A stretch of 64,000 bases of DNA from Nymphaea colorata (lineage: Eukaryota > Streptophyta > Magnoliopsida > Nymphaeales > Nymphaeaceae), in assembly GCF_008831285.2 (NCBI RefSeq), contig NC_045138.2:17269934-17333933 (forward strand), given 5' to 3'. Positions 1-13,747 of the stretch are shown one piece after another; position 1 is the stretch's first letter; each line of letters begins with the position of its first letter. A program made the translations under genes and the position numbers. The notes beneath the pieces are model-generated. The model did not search any database. It had not been told where the DNA came from and saw only the letters and a program-made list of their open reading frames with translations.

Positions 1-234
1 AGGATAGAGTAACAACATGAATCAAGGAGCCAATAAGAACCAACTGGGAACCCTTTCACATCTACATGCCTTTCATCAACTTCAATTTCTTTATTAGCTA
101 TAATTAAGCTGGAAACAAGGGTGTGTATTCATGCGTATGATGGGACCAACGTTTGCAAATTGATACCAACACGAGCAGCAGAAGTAACTAACATAAAGAT
201 CAAAAAGACATTTATGCCCACTTTGAGAGCTAAC

Positions 235-3200
235 CTTGCTATGAGGCCACAGCTGGTCAGGCGAAACATGCATAGTACATCCCTTTTTACCTGTTTCCCA
301 TTCAACAACAAAACGTACCACTATTCCAGGCATTGAACCAAAGTAACTAAACCACAGACTCATTAGACCAACAGCTTCAATCCTAAAGGACTTCTTCAAT
401 TGATCAGATACTTTATCAGCAACATCAACTGTGCCCTTTCCCGCAGTCTGTCCTTTATCCTCAGAACCTCCATGAGCATCATCTGGCTTCTCCTCTATTC
501 TTACACCTAGTACTTTCCGCATGCCAAGTGCAAATAAGCGTGCATTAGAAAGCCGTTTTAAATCCTCCACCAGTTTTTGAATACTTGATTCCTCAACAAC
601 CTTGTAACAGAGCACCACACCTTCTGAATCATAACGAATATGAGAATCTATATCAGATGCATTTGCAATTCGAACTCCAGATCCCCATGGAGTACTAGTA
701 TTTCCTTTCTGAAGCTCCCACAGGTCCCTGAAATGCTCGTCACTAACTTTAACATCCCAGCACATGGTTCCAGGCCTACCAAGACGCAAGCATATACGCT
801 GCCATGAATTATCACCAGATAGTGGCAACCGGAACCATAAGTTACAGGATGGGTTCCTCAGCCCAACTTCCTCTACATAAGAGATGTCAAGAGCATCCAT
901 CTGGCTAGTAAGTCTGGCATGCTTAATACTGAGAGAACAGTGACGCACAACATGGAGGAGGACCGCAAAATATACACTAGAAGGTGCATGCCCATGATTT
1001 GCTTTGGCTAACAAATTCCCATAAGAGCAAGACTCTGATTTAGATGACAACAAAAAAGAACAAGTATCTGGTGAAGCAGCATGAAGTGAGCTGACGGACT
1101 CGGATATCTTCAGTCTTTTGTGTGGTCCAGATAGAGTTGTCAAGTCATGTAATGAAGGAATGCTGGTTAATATTGCTGAAATAGAACGCTTTCGAAGATT
1201 TTTCTCATTTCTTGTGGTTGCATCAGAAGTGGGGCTATGAGGTGTTCCAGATTCTGGTGTCTGACCTGCAGAAGGAGAATCAAAAGAGAGAGAGATAATA
1301 ATAAGATAATGGGAAGGCAATACGGAAGCAGCACATACACAACAAGTTGGATCTTACATGTGGGAGATGCCATTCTTGAGCTGGATCCAGAACTTCTCAT
1401 AGGAGAACCAACTGAACTAGTGGGAACTGAACTTCTCGGCCCGCTGGATTTTGCAGTCACAGTGGAACCTCGGGATGTTGCTCGAGCAGAAGGTACCAAA
1501 TGACTGGCCCTACCTCCAGAAACCAAAGCATTTAGCTCCTTTGGGATTTCATTAAGTCCTTTTAATGGATCTTCATCCATTGCAGAGTAGAGACTAGCAT
1601 CAACAGCATGGGTTGGTGATCTAAATGATAAAGAATCTATATCAGATTTTGGCAGTGATGGTTTTGGAACAGGTGGGCTTCTTACAGGGCCAGTTGAAGA
1701 AAAAGAATTTATTGCAGAACCATGAAGCATGTTCTTCATACTGTTTGGAGCATAGGAAGCATTACTCATTGGCAGGACCCCCGCAGAAAATTTGGAAAAA
1801 TTAGCTTGTGGAACCTGTACGCCTCCATCAGACTTTGAGGAGGTTAACCCTACTTTCATTCCTTGGTAGGTAAATTGACTTGAACAAAGAGGAGAACTAG
1901 ATGGTGTAGTCACGGATGAGATTTGACTCTTATTCGGTAAAGAAAGAGGTAATGATGCACCTTTTTCAATTTCAAACACCTCATCAACAACGGATGCAAA
2001 GGTCGACTGCTTACAACCAATAGTCTGAATAGAACCTTCATGTGAAAAATCAGTAGAAAGTCCATGTTCTGAAGAATCTCTTATAGCAACATCTTTCGGA
2101 GAAATATTTAACTTTTCCCAGTCCAGAAGATTCAAGGTCACCTCATCATCTGCCAAATGCATCTTGCTTATGTCAATTTTCTTGAAGCGCTTGATACTGC
2201 CAATATCACCAACTACACCAGAAGTCCCAGATGAATCTTCATGTGACTCCAGAAGTGTAAATAGTGGTTTGAAACCTTTATCTAGCTGCATCAGCAGATA
2301 ATAGGAGCTTCCACATTGAGGAAACCCCATTAGTAACAAATCTGATCCAGAGGTGATGATCTTGGCCAACTTAGCAACTGAAAAGCCCCATTCATACACC
2401 TGAAAAGCATACACTGTAAAAGTCAAAAGCACTAAACAAGAGGAATTCTCACTACAGAAACATGAACTGCAGAGTGGCATCTATAAACAACAGCAATGAC
2501 CAAACTAAATCTACACCAAATCACGAGGTCTTTATATATGCATAATATCATTAGATACGTTCAAAGAAAGAAAAAAAAATGTGGAGAAGTGCATATTCAT
2601 ATTAGTAGGCCAGCTAGTGCATGCCTTGCGAGAAAAACTTTTCCCCCTGAAAGGAATTGGAGAAAAAATTCTCTACCCAAATGTTTCACATTGATTTTTG
2701 TATCAGGTTTCCATTGTCTGTCTCCATATTTGGTATGCATAACAAAGAAAGACCGGATCACTTTGATCAACAAAAGAAAAATGAAAAGGAAACAAAAAAA
2801 ACATATGCATCTAAAACCAAAGCAAGCCAAAGAGACAAATTCATTATAACAGTCAAAAGAACTTCAGAAATATAGACCTTTTCTAAGCATTCACGTACCT
2901 TAAGGCCTAGGAATCTGCCCATTGATGCAAACAAGTGCAAAATACTCTTATTCCTCAAAGCCATAAAGACTTCAGACGCAGTCATGCTCCCTTGGTTTAA
3001 TGCTTCTTCACACTCTAACAATGCACTTGATGAAATAATGTTTTTTGAAGATCGAAGTACATAAGAGCCATTCCTGTGATTCCAGTGGTTGACATGCATA
3101 GAACAAATAATATCCATTAGAAAGCCAAGAAAAACACTTTAAAACACAACATAGCTAGGACCACGTTAGCAACTTAGTACCACTTCTTACACAACAAGAA

Positions 3201-6200
3201 GCAGCTAGACTTTGATATGCACCACATTGACAGCAAGAAGCACCATAACAAGGTGACAACCATGAAAGTTAAACTATTTGTTTTGATATGATATCCTATG
3301 GATTTCTTGTTTACTTACAAGCACAAACTTGAAAAAAGAGCCATACATCTGTGGATCCAGTGAGACAAGCATATTTACAGATTATGCCACAAGAGAGTTA
3401 ACAATGAAGCCTTGTGGTTGTTGCTGGGCCTCATGCCCTTCTTGTTTACTTACAAGTACAAACTTAAAAAAAGAGTCATACATCTGTGGATTTCCAGTGA
3501 GACAAACATATTTACAGAATATGCCACAAGAAAGTTAACAATGAAGCCTTTTGGTTGTTGCTGGGCCTCATGCCCGCTGGCATATATTGTGGCATGAGAC
3601 ATGCAACCAAGATGGCAATCAACATGCAGGATTGAAGCTAGTACGTAGGTCATAATCAGGTATACATTTCCACTTGACCTCAAAACAATTGGTGTATTTT
3701 AGGCTTCTATAATCATGTATAGATGTCTAAGTTATGGTCTTACAGTTTCCAGATATGCAGCCCAAAGATCAGAGGTAGTGGATTACGACTCAAAGTTTCA
3801 AACAAGAACAGTAAGGATTCTTCATTGACCTCAACTGTCTCATAGTATGTCTCTGTGTTTCACTTGACACCAAATCCATGGAAAGAGATTCACATGTTTT
3901 GTTGGCTCTATTAAGACATCAAGAAACTCCTTCAGGGGAGTAGTGGATTTAGGGAACATCTAGGTTGATGACACCGTACTAGGAAATAACCTTACCAGGT
4001 TAGAGTGGGTGAGGCCAGAAGGATTAGCAATTTTAGATGGAATCAAGTCAAACTCTAACATGGCTGGAGACAGAACACACACTTACCTGCCGATTGATAA
4101 GCAGGTACAAAATACCCAAAAGAAAATGAATGCAACTGCAGCCACCTGCCTCCTTCCAAATATTTTCCAGCTCAACCAAAATTAGGAAGGTGACAATCAC
4201 TTACATTTAGTGGAATGTTCATGATCACAGTTTTCAATTCTGTAAAAGATGAAAGACGCAAAAATGTGACTGCAGGATAAGCTAACACTAGAGGCACTTT
4301 GCTGGTATGATTTTTCTTGCTGAATTAACTATTTTTTACATCAACTGTTCAATCAATAAAGTTGCCACTCCAAAAATTATACTATAAAATTATTGTGCAG
4401 CCAATTGTCATCATTTGGTAGCTTATTAACAGTCAATCAGAACCATTAAGGACCACTATTGAAGATTTTACCACGAGAAAATACAAAACTTAATCCACCT
4501 TCCCCTTTTCCACTTCAGACGCGGAAGCTGGAACATAATCTGTTTCAAAAGTCCCACCTCAGATAATGCAACTTAAACTATTTTTATGACACCTATACTA
4601 CTATCTTTTCGGTTGAGAAAGCATGAAGTGCCATGTCAGTGCACAGCATCTAAATTAATATAAAATCAGCACCATCAGAAGCTGCAAGATTCATGACCGT
4701 CTGAGACAAATGAAATTGGTATCCACAGAGAAGTCATTAGGCATTAAGATTGTCTCCTATCCTAGTTGACGTGCATGGCACACCAAGATAATTATGGTAA
4801 TTGTAAAATCCTGCAATAGCCTTATAATAACAATAATAGTTAAAGCTTTCACTGATGATCTATGAACTTGATATAATTTATTTCATCTGTAAGATAGTTA
4901 AATGGTGATATAAAAAACCTGATGTTTACTCCCAGAGTAATATATGATGATCCATAAGCCCGAACACACAATACTTCCTCCCCACAGTCCACGACATCAA
5001 ACTTATAATTACCCTGCAAAAAGTCCAAATAATTACGGACAATGCTAAAGAAAAAACAATTCCAAATAGAATACATTAGCATAAGAAGCACAGCTGGTAG
5101 AAAAATAAAAAGAATCACCACTGATGAGGTGTGCTAGAAATTCAGAAACTCAATATTCTTTAGACCCAGCAATTTCCAAGAACCAGTTTGCCGTAGTTGA
5201 CAACTCTAAATACCATTGAGGAGACTATGCTAAATCAGGTTTTGAGAAACTGGATTCTGTTAACAGCTAGATGTCCAAGAGAAGTAAAAAGTTGAAAACT
5301 TTCAGATACAGTCCTACGAAAAATCACATTTGACGCAGTCATGCAAACAAGTAAAATGGCTCGTGGAAGCAGTGAGATGAGAAAGAAAAAGAGAACTACT
5401 CATGCCAAGGACATTTACTCAAATAAGGTACACAGTAACATTCAGAAATTACCTTTGATAAGTCTGCCTGAGATTCATCAGACAAGCATCTAAGTGTAAC
5501 ATCACCGGCAGTCTGACAAATTTGACTATTATTGCTAAGCTCTTTATGAACTTCAAGCAAGCGCGTATGCCTGTTGCAGGTAATAGCCCTTAACAGCAAT
5601 TGCTCTACATCAATGCAATTTTGATCAAGTGAGAACTCTGCTTCATTCCCTGTCATGGGGTCAATGACAAAGGTGCTATGAGAACATCTTATCTGCAGAT
5701 CTTGGCCAGGCTCAATCTTAATGAAAGGTGATAAACTTGAATCAGTCCCCCCACTACTTCTATCAGGATCTAACCAGTACATAATTCTTAAACCAGGGGT
5801 TCTTTGGCCTGAAGTAGCTGATTCAGGTTCGGCATCCTGAGGTAACTGAACATGCCCACCTAGTCCTCCTGCTCCATCAGAGATGAGATCAAAGCGAATT
5901 GCATCTTTCCACCTACTCTGTCGAAGTATTTGGAGTTGTCTTATATTGGTGTCCATCACAAGTGTAATACAGAATTCATGAAGGATAGAGTATAATGTCA
6001 TAAATGGATTCTCTGCAGCAGCCATTCTGCGCTCCAACTCATCACCAAAAGCATATCTACGCGATTCCTCAAACTTAACAAGCCCATTTTTGTCACCTAC
6101 AAGAAGCTCCAAATGCAATATCCTCCACATCGATAGATATCCTCGATATCCCAGAGTAAGCATCACCCTAAATTCTCCATCAACACAAAGTTGTGCAGTC

Positions 6201-8437
6201 CCATTAGATACTGTAACTTTAGAAATTTCCTTTGGCAGCAATAACTCCAGTAATTTTGACCTCAGAAGTGTGTCTAACTTTAGCAAAGCAGGTTTTTTCT
6301 GCTCCTCAGGAAGCACAATTTGTTTGCCAATATCCTCAATGCATTTTGGCAAACGCTGATACGTTCCAGTAAGAAGAACTTCAATAGCTGATGGAACATC
6401 ATATATAGGGGCACGGGCTTGTTGCAATCCTTCATGTGTGAAGAACAAATAATCTGCAGCTTGGGTAAAGCAAGTATCATGACTTGAAAGAGTTGATGCA
6501 AGTTGTTGACAATATTGGACCAACGGGATCTGAAAAAACATAAATTAGAGCATTTAATAGAAGAACCACGATTGCATATAGTAACTATAAATTCAATGAC
6601 AAGCCCATTGATCAATAATAGACTACCTTAGTTTCACAACAACACTGCAGTTTGCAGTGCTAAGACGCAAGTGCCTTAAAAAGTTAACACTCAGGCATTC
6701 TAAAGCATTAGTATCCAGATAAATGTGTGGGATTCCAAACCTTTTCACGGAAGGACATGGCCACAAGCTTCTACTTGTCCTTATTGAACATGAAAAAAAC
6801 TTTGCATAGATATTTTTTTGTGTACCTTATGAACTTTCTCTTCCTATGAAATTTTCTTCCACAAGGCTCCACTGTCTCCACACTTTCATACTCACTTTTT
6901 TTGTTTCCCATCAAACATGAAAGGAATTTATTATGGGTAGAAATATTTGAAGAAACAAAATGTTTCTTTCCTCCAAAGTTTTACCTCTTCACAACATCTT
7001 ATCCAATAATCAGATGAAATCTATGATGCCTCTGGAACTGATATCGATTGTCATTGGACCTTTGTTGGCGTTGAGTAAATGGAAATTGAACAGCTGAACA
7101 TTTTAAAAGTCCTAAATATGCTACAGAAAGGGTGTACGTGAATTAGTTTGCAATTGATGAGGGATTGAGCAAATTCATTCCTAACTTTACATCCCTATCC
7201 TTTAATTAACAATTCCTAAGTGGTCTAAACATAAATAACTATATATATATATATATATATTTATTTATTTATTTATTTATTTATATAATCCATGCCTAGT
7301 TGCCTACAACTCCAACAAGATCAAGCTCAACTGCAGGAGCTTAAAAACAAATCAAGTCAAGGGCATAGCCGGGGACAAGACCATACTTCGGATGGTGGCA
7401 ACCACTAATGCAGTTAAACAACTGTCTAGGAGGTATCTAGGATTTTTTTTTAATGTTTTAAGACATTGAGAATGCTTTCTTTTCTTCTTTTTTTGATTTT
7501 AATGTTTTAAGACATCAAGGAAACCTGCTTCTTTTTCAAGTTCTTTAAATAATGCAGGTTACTACAATGTTTCATTGTTCTCAGATTAATCACGTAAACA
7601 GTCGTACATCCCGACAAAAGTATTTGAAAAGTCCTTAAAGAAAAGAAAGAAAGCTTCATCAAGCGAAGTAGCCAAGGTTTAGACAACTATCTAGTTAAGG
7701 TTTAGACAACTATCTAGTTACACGCCCTAAAATAAGGCAGTTAACAGCTCGCCAACAAAAGTCAGAAACACCACCTGTGGCTCAAATAAGAAATTAAGCA
7801 AATTTAGCAGCAAGAATCATCAGAAACAAGAAAACACCAACTCTGTAACACATTGTACTGATCAATTAAAGGAAAATAGAAGGTTAAGAAAACTGAATAA
7901 AATGCGAAGTAGGAAAAAGAGAGAGAGAGAGAGAGAGAGAAACGGCGCCTTCTCAAGAGAATCGAATTCAGCAGCTCAAATTCCAGACCACATAATATCT
8001 TACACATAGGAAAGTCCCGCGAATCTAATATTTCGCACAGCTACGCAAGAAAAGAAACACGGCAAAGCAATCACTAAATCAAATTAAACCGATTCATTTA
8101 TTTAATTCCGCCAAAAAAATGATGCTTCCGCGTCAACACAAACACTACGGCTGAAAAACATCACGCGAAGCTTCAAAAAACCAATAAATCGAAACTCCGG
8201 ACCAAGAAGCAAAGTGAACCACAATCTCCTGACCTGCTGGCACCACTTCGCGAGGACGTGGAGGCGGAGCATGCGCTGCCGCGTCCGGTTGATGTACTTG
8301 AGCAGGCTGATCTTCTTCTCCGAGTCGGACTGCCCCGCCGACCTCTCCACGAGCTCCTTGAGCGAGAGGAAGGAGTCCTCCGCGGCACGTCGGACCAGCG
8401 TGGAGAATTCCACCGTCTGCTGACCTAAGCCCGCCAT
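235..8437 (-). CDS. MED14: Mediator subunit 14 (MED14/STRUWWELPETER), 3' end outside window
   Basis: This gene encodes the scaffold subunit that links head, middle and tail of the Mediator complex, the nuclear co-activator of RNA polymerase II; in Arabidopsis it is STRUWWELPETER. Coding exons on the minus strand are 8437-8234, 6529-5453, 5013-4919, 3073-2899, 2399-1358 and 1265-235. All junctions are GT-AG and keep frame, giving about 1,208 residues of a protein usually near 1,700. The N-terminus (MAGLGQQTVEFSTLVRRA) and the segments HEGLQQARAPIYDVPSAIE, LRVRAYGSS-like VLCVRAYGSS, LECEEALNQGS and GCTMHVSPDQLWPH match plant MED14 as I remember it. I start at the ATG at 8437 because it aligns with the family start; an upstream in-frame GTG at 8473 is unlikely. 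A donor after position 235 opens an intron that runs off the left edge. It is probably intact as far as seen. Confidence 0.95.
3304..3575. repeat. two-copy tandem repeat, period about 135 bp, in a MED14 intron
   Basis: Two adjacent units (3304-3438 and 3439-3575) both begin with TTCTTGTTTACTTACAAG and end near GGGCCTCATGCCC. They differ at a modest number of positions, so this is a local tandem duplication inside the 1.8-kb MED14 intron (3074-4918). No open reading frame of interest crosses it. Confidence 0.85.
7674..7719. repeat. perfect 23-bp tandem duplication in MED14 intron 1
   Basis: The 23-mer that starts AAGGTTTAGACAACTATC occurs twice head to tail without mismatch. It lies in the 1.7-kb first intron. 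An (AT)n/(ATTT)n tract lies about 400 bp away (7241-7285). Confidence 0.8.
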
Positions 8438-8660
8438 CTCCTCCACCGGCCACACTCCTGGCACTCCGGCCACCTATTCCAGTTCGATCATGAAAGCTGC
8501 CGCTCCCTAGGGCAGGAATCCGTCTTTCTTTCGGCGCTGCCCTAGGGCGGTGTTCATCAATTCCCGACGAGGAAGAGAAAAAGAGGGCAAAATCGCGCCC
8601 CCCCACCCTCTATAACGAACGAGCGAAATGCCGAAGAGGACCGAAAAGCCTCCGCCGTTT

Positions 8661-8668
8661 CTTTTATA
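8661..8668 (-). promoter_or_regulatory. possible TATA box of MED14
   Basis: TATAAAAG on the minus strand, about 225 bp upstream of the MED14 start codon, inside a GC-richer 5' region (about 8440-8700). Position is plausible for a TATA element with a roughly 190-nt leader, but the start site is not visible. Confidence 0.35.
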
Positions 8669-8760
8669 CCCGGGAACGTCTAGAGAGAGAACACCGGAAA
8701 GGAGATCCAAATCCAAATCCAGATAAATAGAGAGACAGCGAGCGTGTGCATGTGTTCCTT

Positions 8761-10237
8761 TATAGGAACGGATCCAATGCGATCCAATTCCAACGGACCA
8801 CCTGCTATTTCAGTTTCAGTGTCTACTTTGGGGAGAAAGACGTTGTTCGGTACCCTGTAGGGCCCGAAACGGAGCCGACGAATTCAACTGTTCCATGTTC
8901 AAACTTTTCCGACCAACAAATTGATCGTAGCAAAACCTTATTTATAATTATATAACTTTGTTTCATATATTGACATAAATATAACTGTGCAACTGAACAA
9001 TAATTGTATATATGAGTGATCAAACGTAAGAGAAAATACTTTAAATTAAACTGTATGCATGTATTTATACACATATATAGGAACTTTATGTTACTCAATG
9101 ATTAAAACTTAAAAATTAGTCGCTAAAAAAATATCCGTTGCACAAACATTAGCGACAGCTTATAATGCGTACACAATGGTCGATAGTGTTTCTAAAAATG
9201 ATTCATGATACTTTCACCAAATAGATTTTTACTTTCTAAGCATTTGGTACATGACCATATATATATATATATAACAATCGAGATCAAAGCAAAATTGCCG
9301 CCAATTTTGCTTCAAACGTAGAACCGTCATACAATTTGAAGAATCTCAAAGGAAGGCGCGATTATGTGTTTTAAGTGAATTTCCATTGACGAGCCTACTT
9401 TCTATTGTAACCTTGAATTTAAGGCTCACATTTGTTTTTCTTGATTTGAGTCTCAATTTTGCTACGATTCCACAAAAGAGCCTTTGAATCACAACATTTT
9501 GGAAGATTTTTATTCACGCTTGTTAAAATGCCTCAAGTCAAAAGTTTGTTCTTTCTGTCTTTTCTTTTTCCAAAAAAAAAAAGACATCATTGCCATTTTC
9601 GTGGTATGGATCATGCAAGCAACAATCTCACGAATGCATTCCTTTGCATTTTGTGGTCATAAAAAGTAAGTTTTATAGTTTCATGCTTATTTCACCCATA
9701 TATTTAGACATTTAAATTATTCATTAACATTTAAGAACTACTTATAAGCTTCGCATTAGCGGTAACATATACCTCTTATTACGATACAATTAGGAGCATG
9801 ATTTTTCATTTTGATATATATTCGGAAAATTTGTTTCTTAGTTTAAGTTTTAGTTCGCGTGCTTTTGCATGACAACCATACGTGTTGAGTAAAACTTATC
9901 GTAATTGTTTTGGTTTCGGAAAGGAACTGCATCCGGAGTTTTTCTGTCATTAATTAGGCTTAGTGTGTTCTGTGTAAGCATCACTAAGGCTCTTCAGGAG
10001 CCACCTTAGCCTGCATGTACTAGAGTCGAGCTCGGCTGGAGCTACCATTAGCCCAGCTAGGCTTTGCTCGAGCTCCAGTGCTTAATTAAGCTCGAACTAC
10101 AGAACTGCAGCCTAGAGCTTAGTCACACACCGTTTATACTTAAGTACAAAGTGCAACTGAGTTTCGAACCATAATTTTTTTTTTAGAAAACCAAACGAAC
10201 ACTTTATTGAACCCATAACATATCATATAACAACGGT

Positions 10238-10320
<83 letters not shown>

Positions 10321-11698
10321 GAATTTATTCTCGCTTAAATTTTAAGGGCATGTTTGGATGACACCCTCAAAAAAACTTGCCTCAAAAGAAATCAATTTTT
10401 GTGAAAAAACTGGTTTTTAGTCTATTTCTAGAGACATTCAAAACATATTTTTTTGTAAATAAATTGAAATCACCATGATGTTCAGTTCCTTTCAGAAACT
10501 AGGTTTTCACCTAATTATCGTTTAACCAAGATTGTGTGATCCAATATAATGAATAATTTAGAAAATAAGATATGATGGACATTTTTGTCATCTAATATTG
10601 ATTAACTTGTCTTTTTTCAATGATTCATTAGCTTCAAATGGATAGCTCCGATTACACAGTTGCCTGACTTAGCTAAAATCATTTTTCTCTCTCTCTCTCC
10701 ATATATATATATATATATATATAAATCACTTATATTTCTATCATTTATTTTTTGACATTTACTGGCCAGGAAATGCTTATTTTTTAGCTTATTTTTCTTA
10801 GACCCAAAAAAGGACGAGTTCAACGCTTTTGGCAAAACAGAATTAGTGGATTACCAAAAAAACAGCCTATCTTGAACGCTTATATGACGTCTTTAATTCA
10901 AATTTCTTCGACCATTTTATTTAATTTTTCACACACAAACAGGAAATGCGCAGCTTATTTTTCATTTTCTTTTTATTACCAAACCAAGAACTAGTTTACA
11001 CTTGAGATCCAAATAATAACGAGTTCATGGCTTTTGGGCAAACCAGATTGCCAAAAACCAAGATATCCTGAATTTTATACTTACGAATGAAGAAAAAAAA
11101 AAAGATTCTCCCCACGTTACTTTCTGTTTAGATAAACAAAAGTCGGCAAGTTAATAAATTACAAGTTTTGAGTTTCTGTCACATTCATTTTCTGCTGAAT
11201 CTGTAAAACCAAAACCGTGAATAATTCATCAAGATGATCATAAAACACGAACTTTATAGCCATGCATGCATCCATAGATCATGACAACTAAATATTTCAA
11301 AGGCAAACACGAACTTTCAAGATCCAGTTCAGGGTCACAGACCATACCACGTTTGGAGATACAACAGCGGCACCACAAATAAGAACGGGTTTAGGTTCTT
11401 CCTATACAGTTGTATTACGTAACGATATACATCTCTCTACACGGTGTTTCTCTTCATCACATTATTCAAGCAAAAAGAAGGGAAGAAGAAGGGAAAACAT
11501 TACATCATGATCAAAGGCCTCAAATGCCCCTGTTCATAATGAAATGTCAAACACTTCAAAAAAGGTAAATACAACAGGGCGGGCATGAACTAAGGCCCCC
11601 TCCATGGCCATTCATGATGCATGGGGGAACACCATGTTCGAGTCAAACTGCAAATCCCACAGAGAACTCCAGTACCAGTTTGATGTGATTCATCTAGT
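8761..11698. other. AT-rich intergenic DNA between MED14 and the first Aux/IAA
   Basis: No gene is supported here. The interval holds a long (AT)n tract at 10242-10319, a shorter (CT)n/(AT)n tract at 10687-10722 and several poly-A/T runs. The open frames present are short, low in complexity and have no recognisable motif. The last few hundred bases (about 11400-11698) are probably the 3' UTR and downstream flank of the minus-strand Aux/IAA gene. Confidence 0.7.
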
Positions 11699-11853
11699 TC
11701 AGGTGTGGGAAGCACCTGAACTCAGACCCCTGGCTTCTGATCCTTTCATGATCCTCAACTTCTTGCAAGAAGAGATGAACATCCTGAACGAGAAGAAAGA
11801 AAAAAACATAAGATCTTGTCCCATAAAACTAGGCCCAGATGAGACGGAGATTT

Positions 11854-11884
<31 letters not shown>

Positions 11885-13012
11885 CCCAAGGGACATCTCC
11901 AACCAACATCCAGTCTCCATCTTTATCTTCATAGGTTGGCACATATTCAGACCCATCTCTGTTTGCAAATTCACCTGATAAGGCAACGGAACACAGGTTC
12001 AGCAGAAAAATCAGAAAACTTTCATGGAATCAAGGAGTTCTATGCTGACAGGAAGGCAGCCATGGCCACAACAGGTAAGAGCTATTTCAGAACATACCCA
12101 TGGTGAAGCAGCTAAACATCTTCTCCAAGGCCTTGAGTAGATCTTGGTAGTCACTGTATGTCTTGAGATCTATCTTCCTCAGGTAGGGAGCCCCATCCAT
12201 GCTTACTTTTACAAGCATCCCTGGTGTCTCGGCTTCATTCTTCTTTGAGATACTTGAAACGTTTAGGTTGTTCTTCCTGTATGACCTGATTGGTGGCCAT
12301 CCTACCACTTGTGCCCTGTCAAAACCAAATTTTAAACAAACTAGTCTCAGATTCATTGTCTAAAATCACTACAATCAGGACTCCAAGGTACTGTACATTA
12401 TAATCGTACAACATTTCTAGGCTGACGAGCTTGGCATGCGGAAAAAGAGAAAGAAAGCAAATATGACCAAGTTTCGGAACATCTTGAAGAACATGAACAA
12501 GTTCATGAACTTGATAGTGTTTTCTGAAAAATGTTTTCAACAGCTGCACATATTTCTGTGATGGAAAGCGCAGCTGTGAACTTCTATTGTTCGGTTCATT
12601 AAAGCACGTAAATTTTTTCTGCATATTGATATGGAGTCTTTGTCTGGCCGGGTTCTAGAACCAGTCAGAGTACTCCAACATCCAAGTTCCATATGTGGAC
12701 CTCTGATGTCCCACCACTATTTCATGCCATAACATGGAGCCGGAAAATCCCCCTCCCCACCGGATTCCGGCAAGTAGAGGAATATGAACCAGTGACTTAC
12801 TTGGCAGCCGGGGCGCTCTCCTTGCCCAGGGACTCCTTTTCGTCTTGCAGACCGTCGTTGGTTACACCAGAGACAACATCGGAAAACGCTCTCTTGTTGA
12901 TCTTGGACGATGCAGTTGTCGCTGCTGCCTTCTCCATTACATCGCTCCCCGGCAACCCCAATCTCAACTCCGTCGCCTCAAGGTCACAGTGGTACCTCGC
13001 GGATTTCTCCAT
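11699..13012 (-). CDS. IAA: Aux/IAA transcriptional repressor, IAA1-4 class (copy A)
   Basis: Short-lived nuclear repressor of auxin-response genes that binds ARF factors and is degraded through TIR1/AFB when auxin is present. Coding exons are 13012-12801, 12315-12098, 11974-11884 and 11783-11699, all GT-AG, giving 201 residues. Visible parts: domain I with the EAR repressor motif TELRLGLPG (residues 14-22); a KR dipeptide at 40-41; the domain II degron QVVGWPPIR (73-81); domain III ([20 protein letters not shown]), with an invariant-type Lys for PB1 contacts; domain IV with the acidic [16 protein letters not shown] and the basic CKKLRIMKG. The short C-terminus (GLSSGASHT) resembles IAA1-4 rather than IAA7/14/16/17. 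Its closest relative here is copy B at 23734-24746. Nothing looks broken. Confidence 0.95.
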
Positions 13013-13328
13013 CTTCCGGCGTCTTTTCCGGGCTCTTCCACTGCTTGCAGGTCAACAAACCTTCCAATCTCCTCAAATCTCAGCTGTTTACTGTCCCTTT
13101 CCAACCTCAGCCAACTTTCCTCTACTTTCCAGGCACACCAACAAACTCTGCAGTCCCAGTTGCCAATATCGAACGGAGAAAGCTCGCAGTAGACTACAAA
13201 GGAAGCAGCGGCGAGTGTCGACCTTTCTTCCCTGCTAGCGGCTTGCTAACCGATGCAAGAGAACTTCAAAGGCCAAGAACTTTCTTGGTTTGTGCAATGA
13301 AGATGGTGAGCACCATGAAAGCAACTGA

Positions 13329-13336
13329 TTTTTATA
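13329..13336 (-). promoter_or_regulatory. TATA box of Aux/IAA copy A
   Basis: TATAAAAA on the minus strand about 320 bp upstream of the start codon. A (GA)n/(TC)n run sits just upstream (13359-13378). Copy B has the same TATA plus CT-run layout, which supports it as the core promoter. Confidence 0.6.
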
Positions 13337-13448
13337 AAAGAAGGAATCAAACCAAGAAAAGAGAGAGAGAGAGAGAGCATGAATTGATCATGATAGCCAC
13401 CAAGAGAACAGATGGGGACACCAACAGCTTGGCCTGGGGGAGATTGCC

Positions 13449-13464
13449 TGTCTGGGGAGGGACA
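13449..13464. promoter_or_regulatory. inverted TGTC-N8-GACA pair, candidate ARF site (copy A)
   Basis: CCTGTC and GACAGG form an inverted repeat with eight bases between the TGTC and GACA cores. TGTC is the core of auxin-response elements. The same arrangement lies in the matching place upstream of copy B (25232-25247). The spacing is not the 7-8 bp between hexamers known for strong ARF dimer sites, so the binding role is inference. Confidence 0.4.
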
Positions 13465-13730
13465 GGCCCCAGTGGCTCGAATCTCTTTCAATGGTGCTTT
13501 GATCCAACGGCTGAGGACCCTTCAGCGGCCAGATGGTGGCCGATCGCAGTCGTCGGTCGACAGCCCATGTGGACAAAGTGGCGTCGGTGGCCGTGTGCGG
13601 GTGGGGGCACCTTCCATGTGAATCATTGGGGAAAAAATTAAGGAAATAAAAAAAATAAATTCATAATAAAAAATAAGTGGGAAAAAACCCATAATAATTA
13701 ATTTTTTTTTTTGAAAGAGAATCGTCCACA

Positions 13731-13747
13731 CCCACATGGCATGTGGG
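13731..13747. promoter_or_regulatory. 17-bp palindrome with CACATG/CATGTG boxes (copy A promoter)
   Basis: CCCACATGGCATGTGGG is a perfect inverted repeat of 8 bp around one G, about 720 bp upstream of the copy A start. It contains CACATG and CATGTG, which bHLH factors of the PIF type can bind (PBE boxes). The identical 17-mer lies at the matching place upstream of copy B, within a longer conserved block. Confidence 0.6.

Noticed and set aside
8438-8473. Longer MED14 N-terminus starting upstream
   Set aside because: The upstream codon at 8473 is GTG, and the ATG at 8437 matches the family start.
12910-13641. 243-codon plus-strand open frame over the Aux/IAA copy A 5' region
   Set aside because: It lies antisense to a well-supported Aux/IAA exon and its promoter, has no recognised domain, and is explained by GC-rich sequence.
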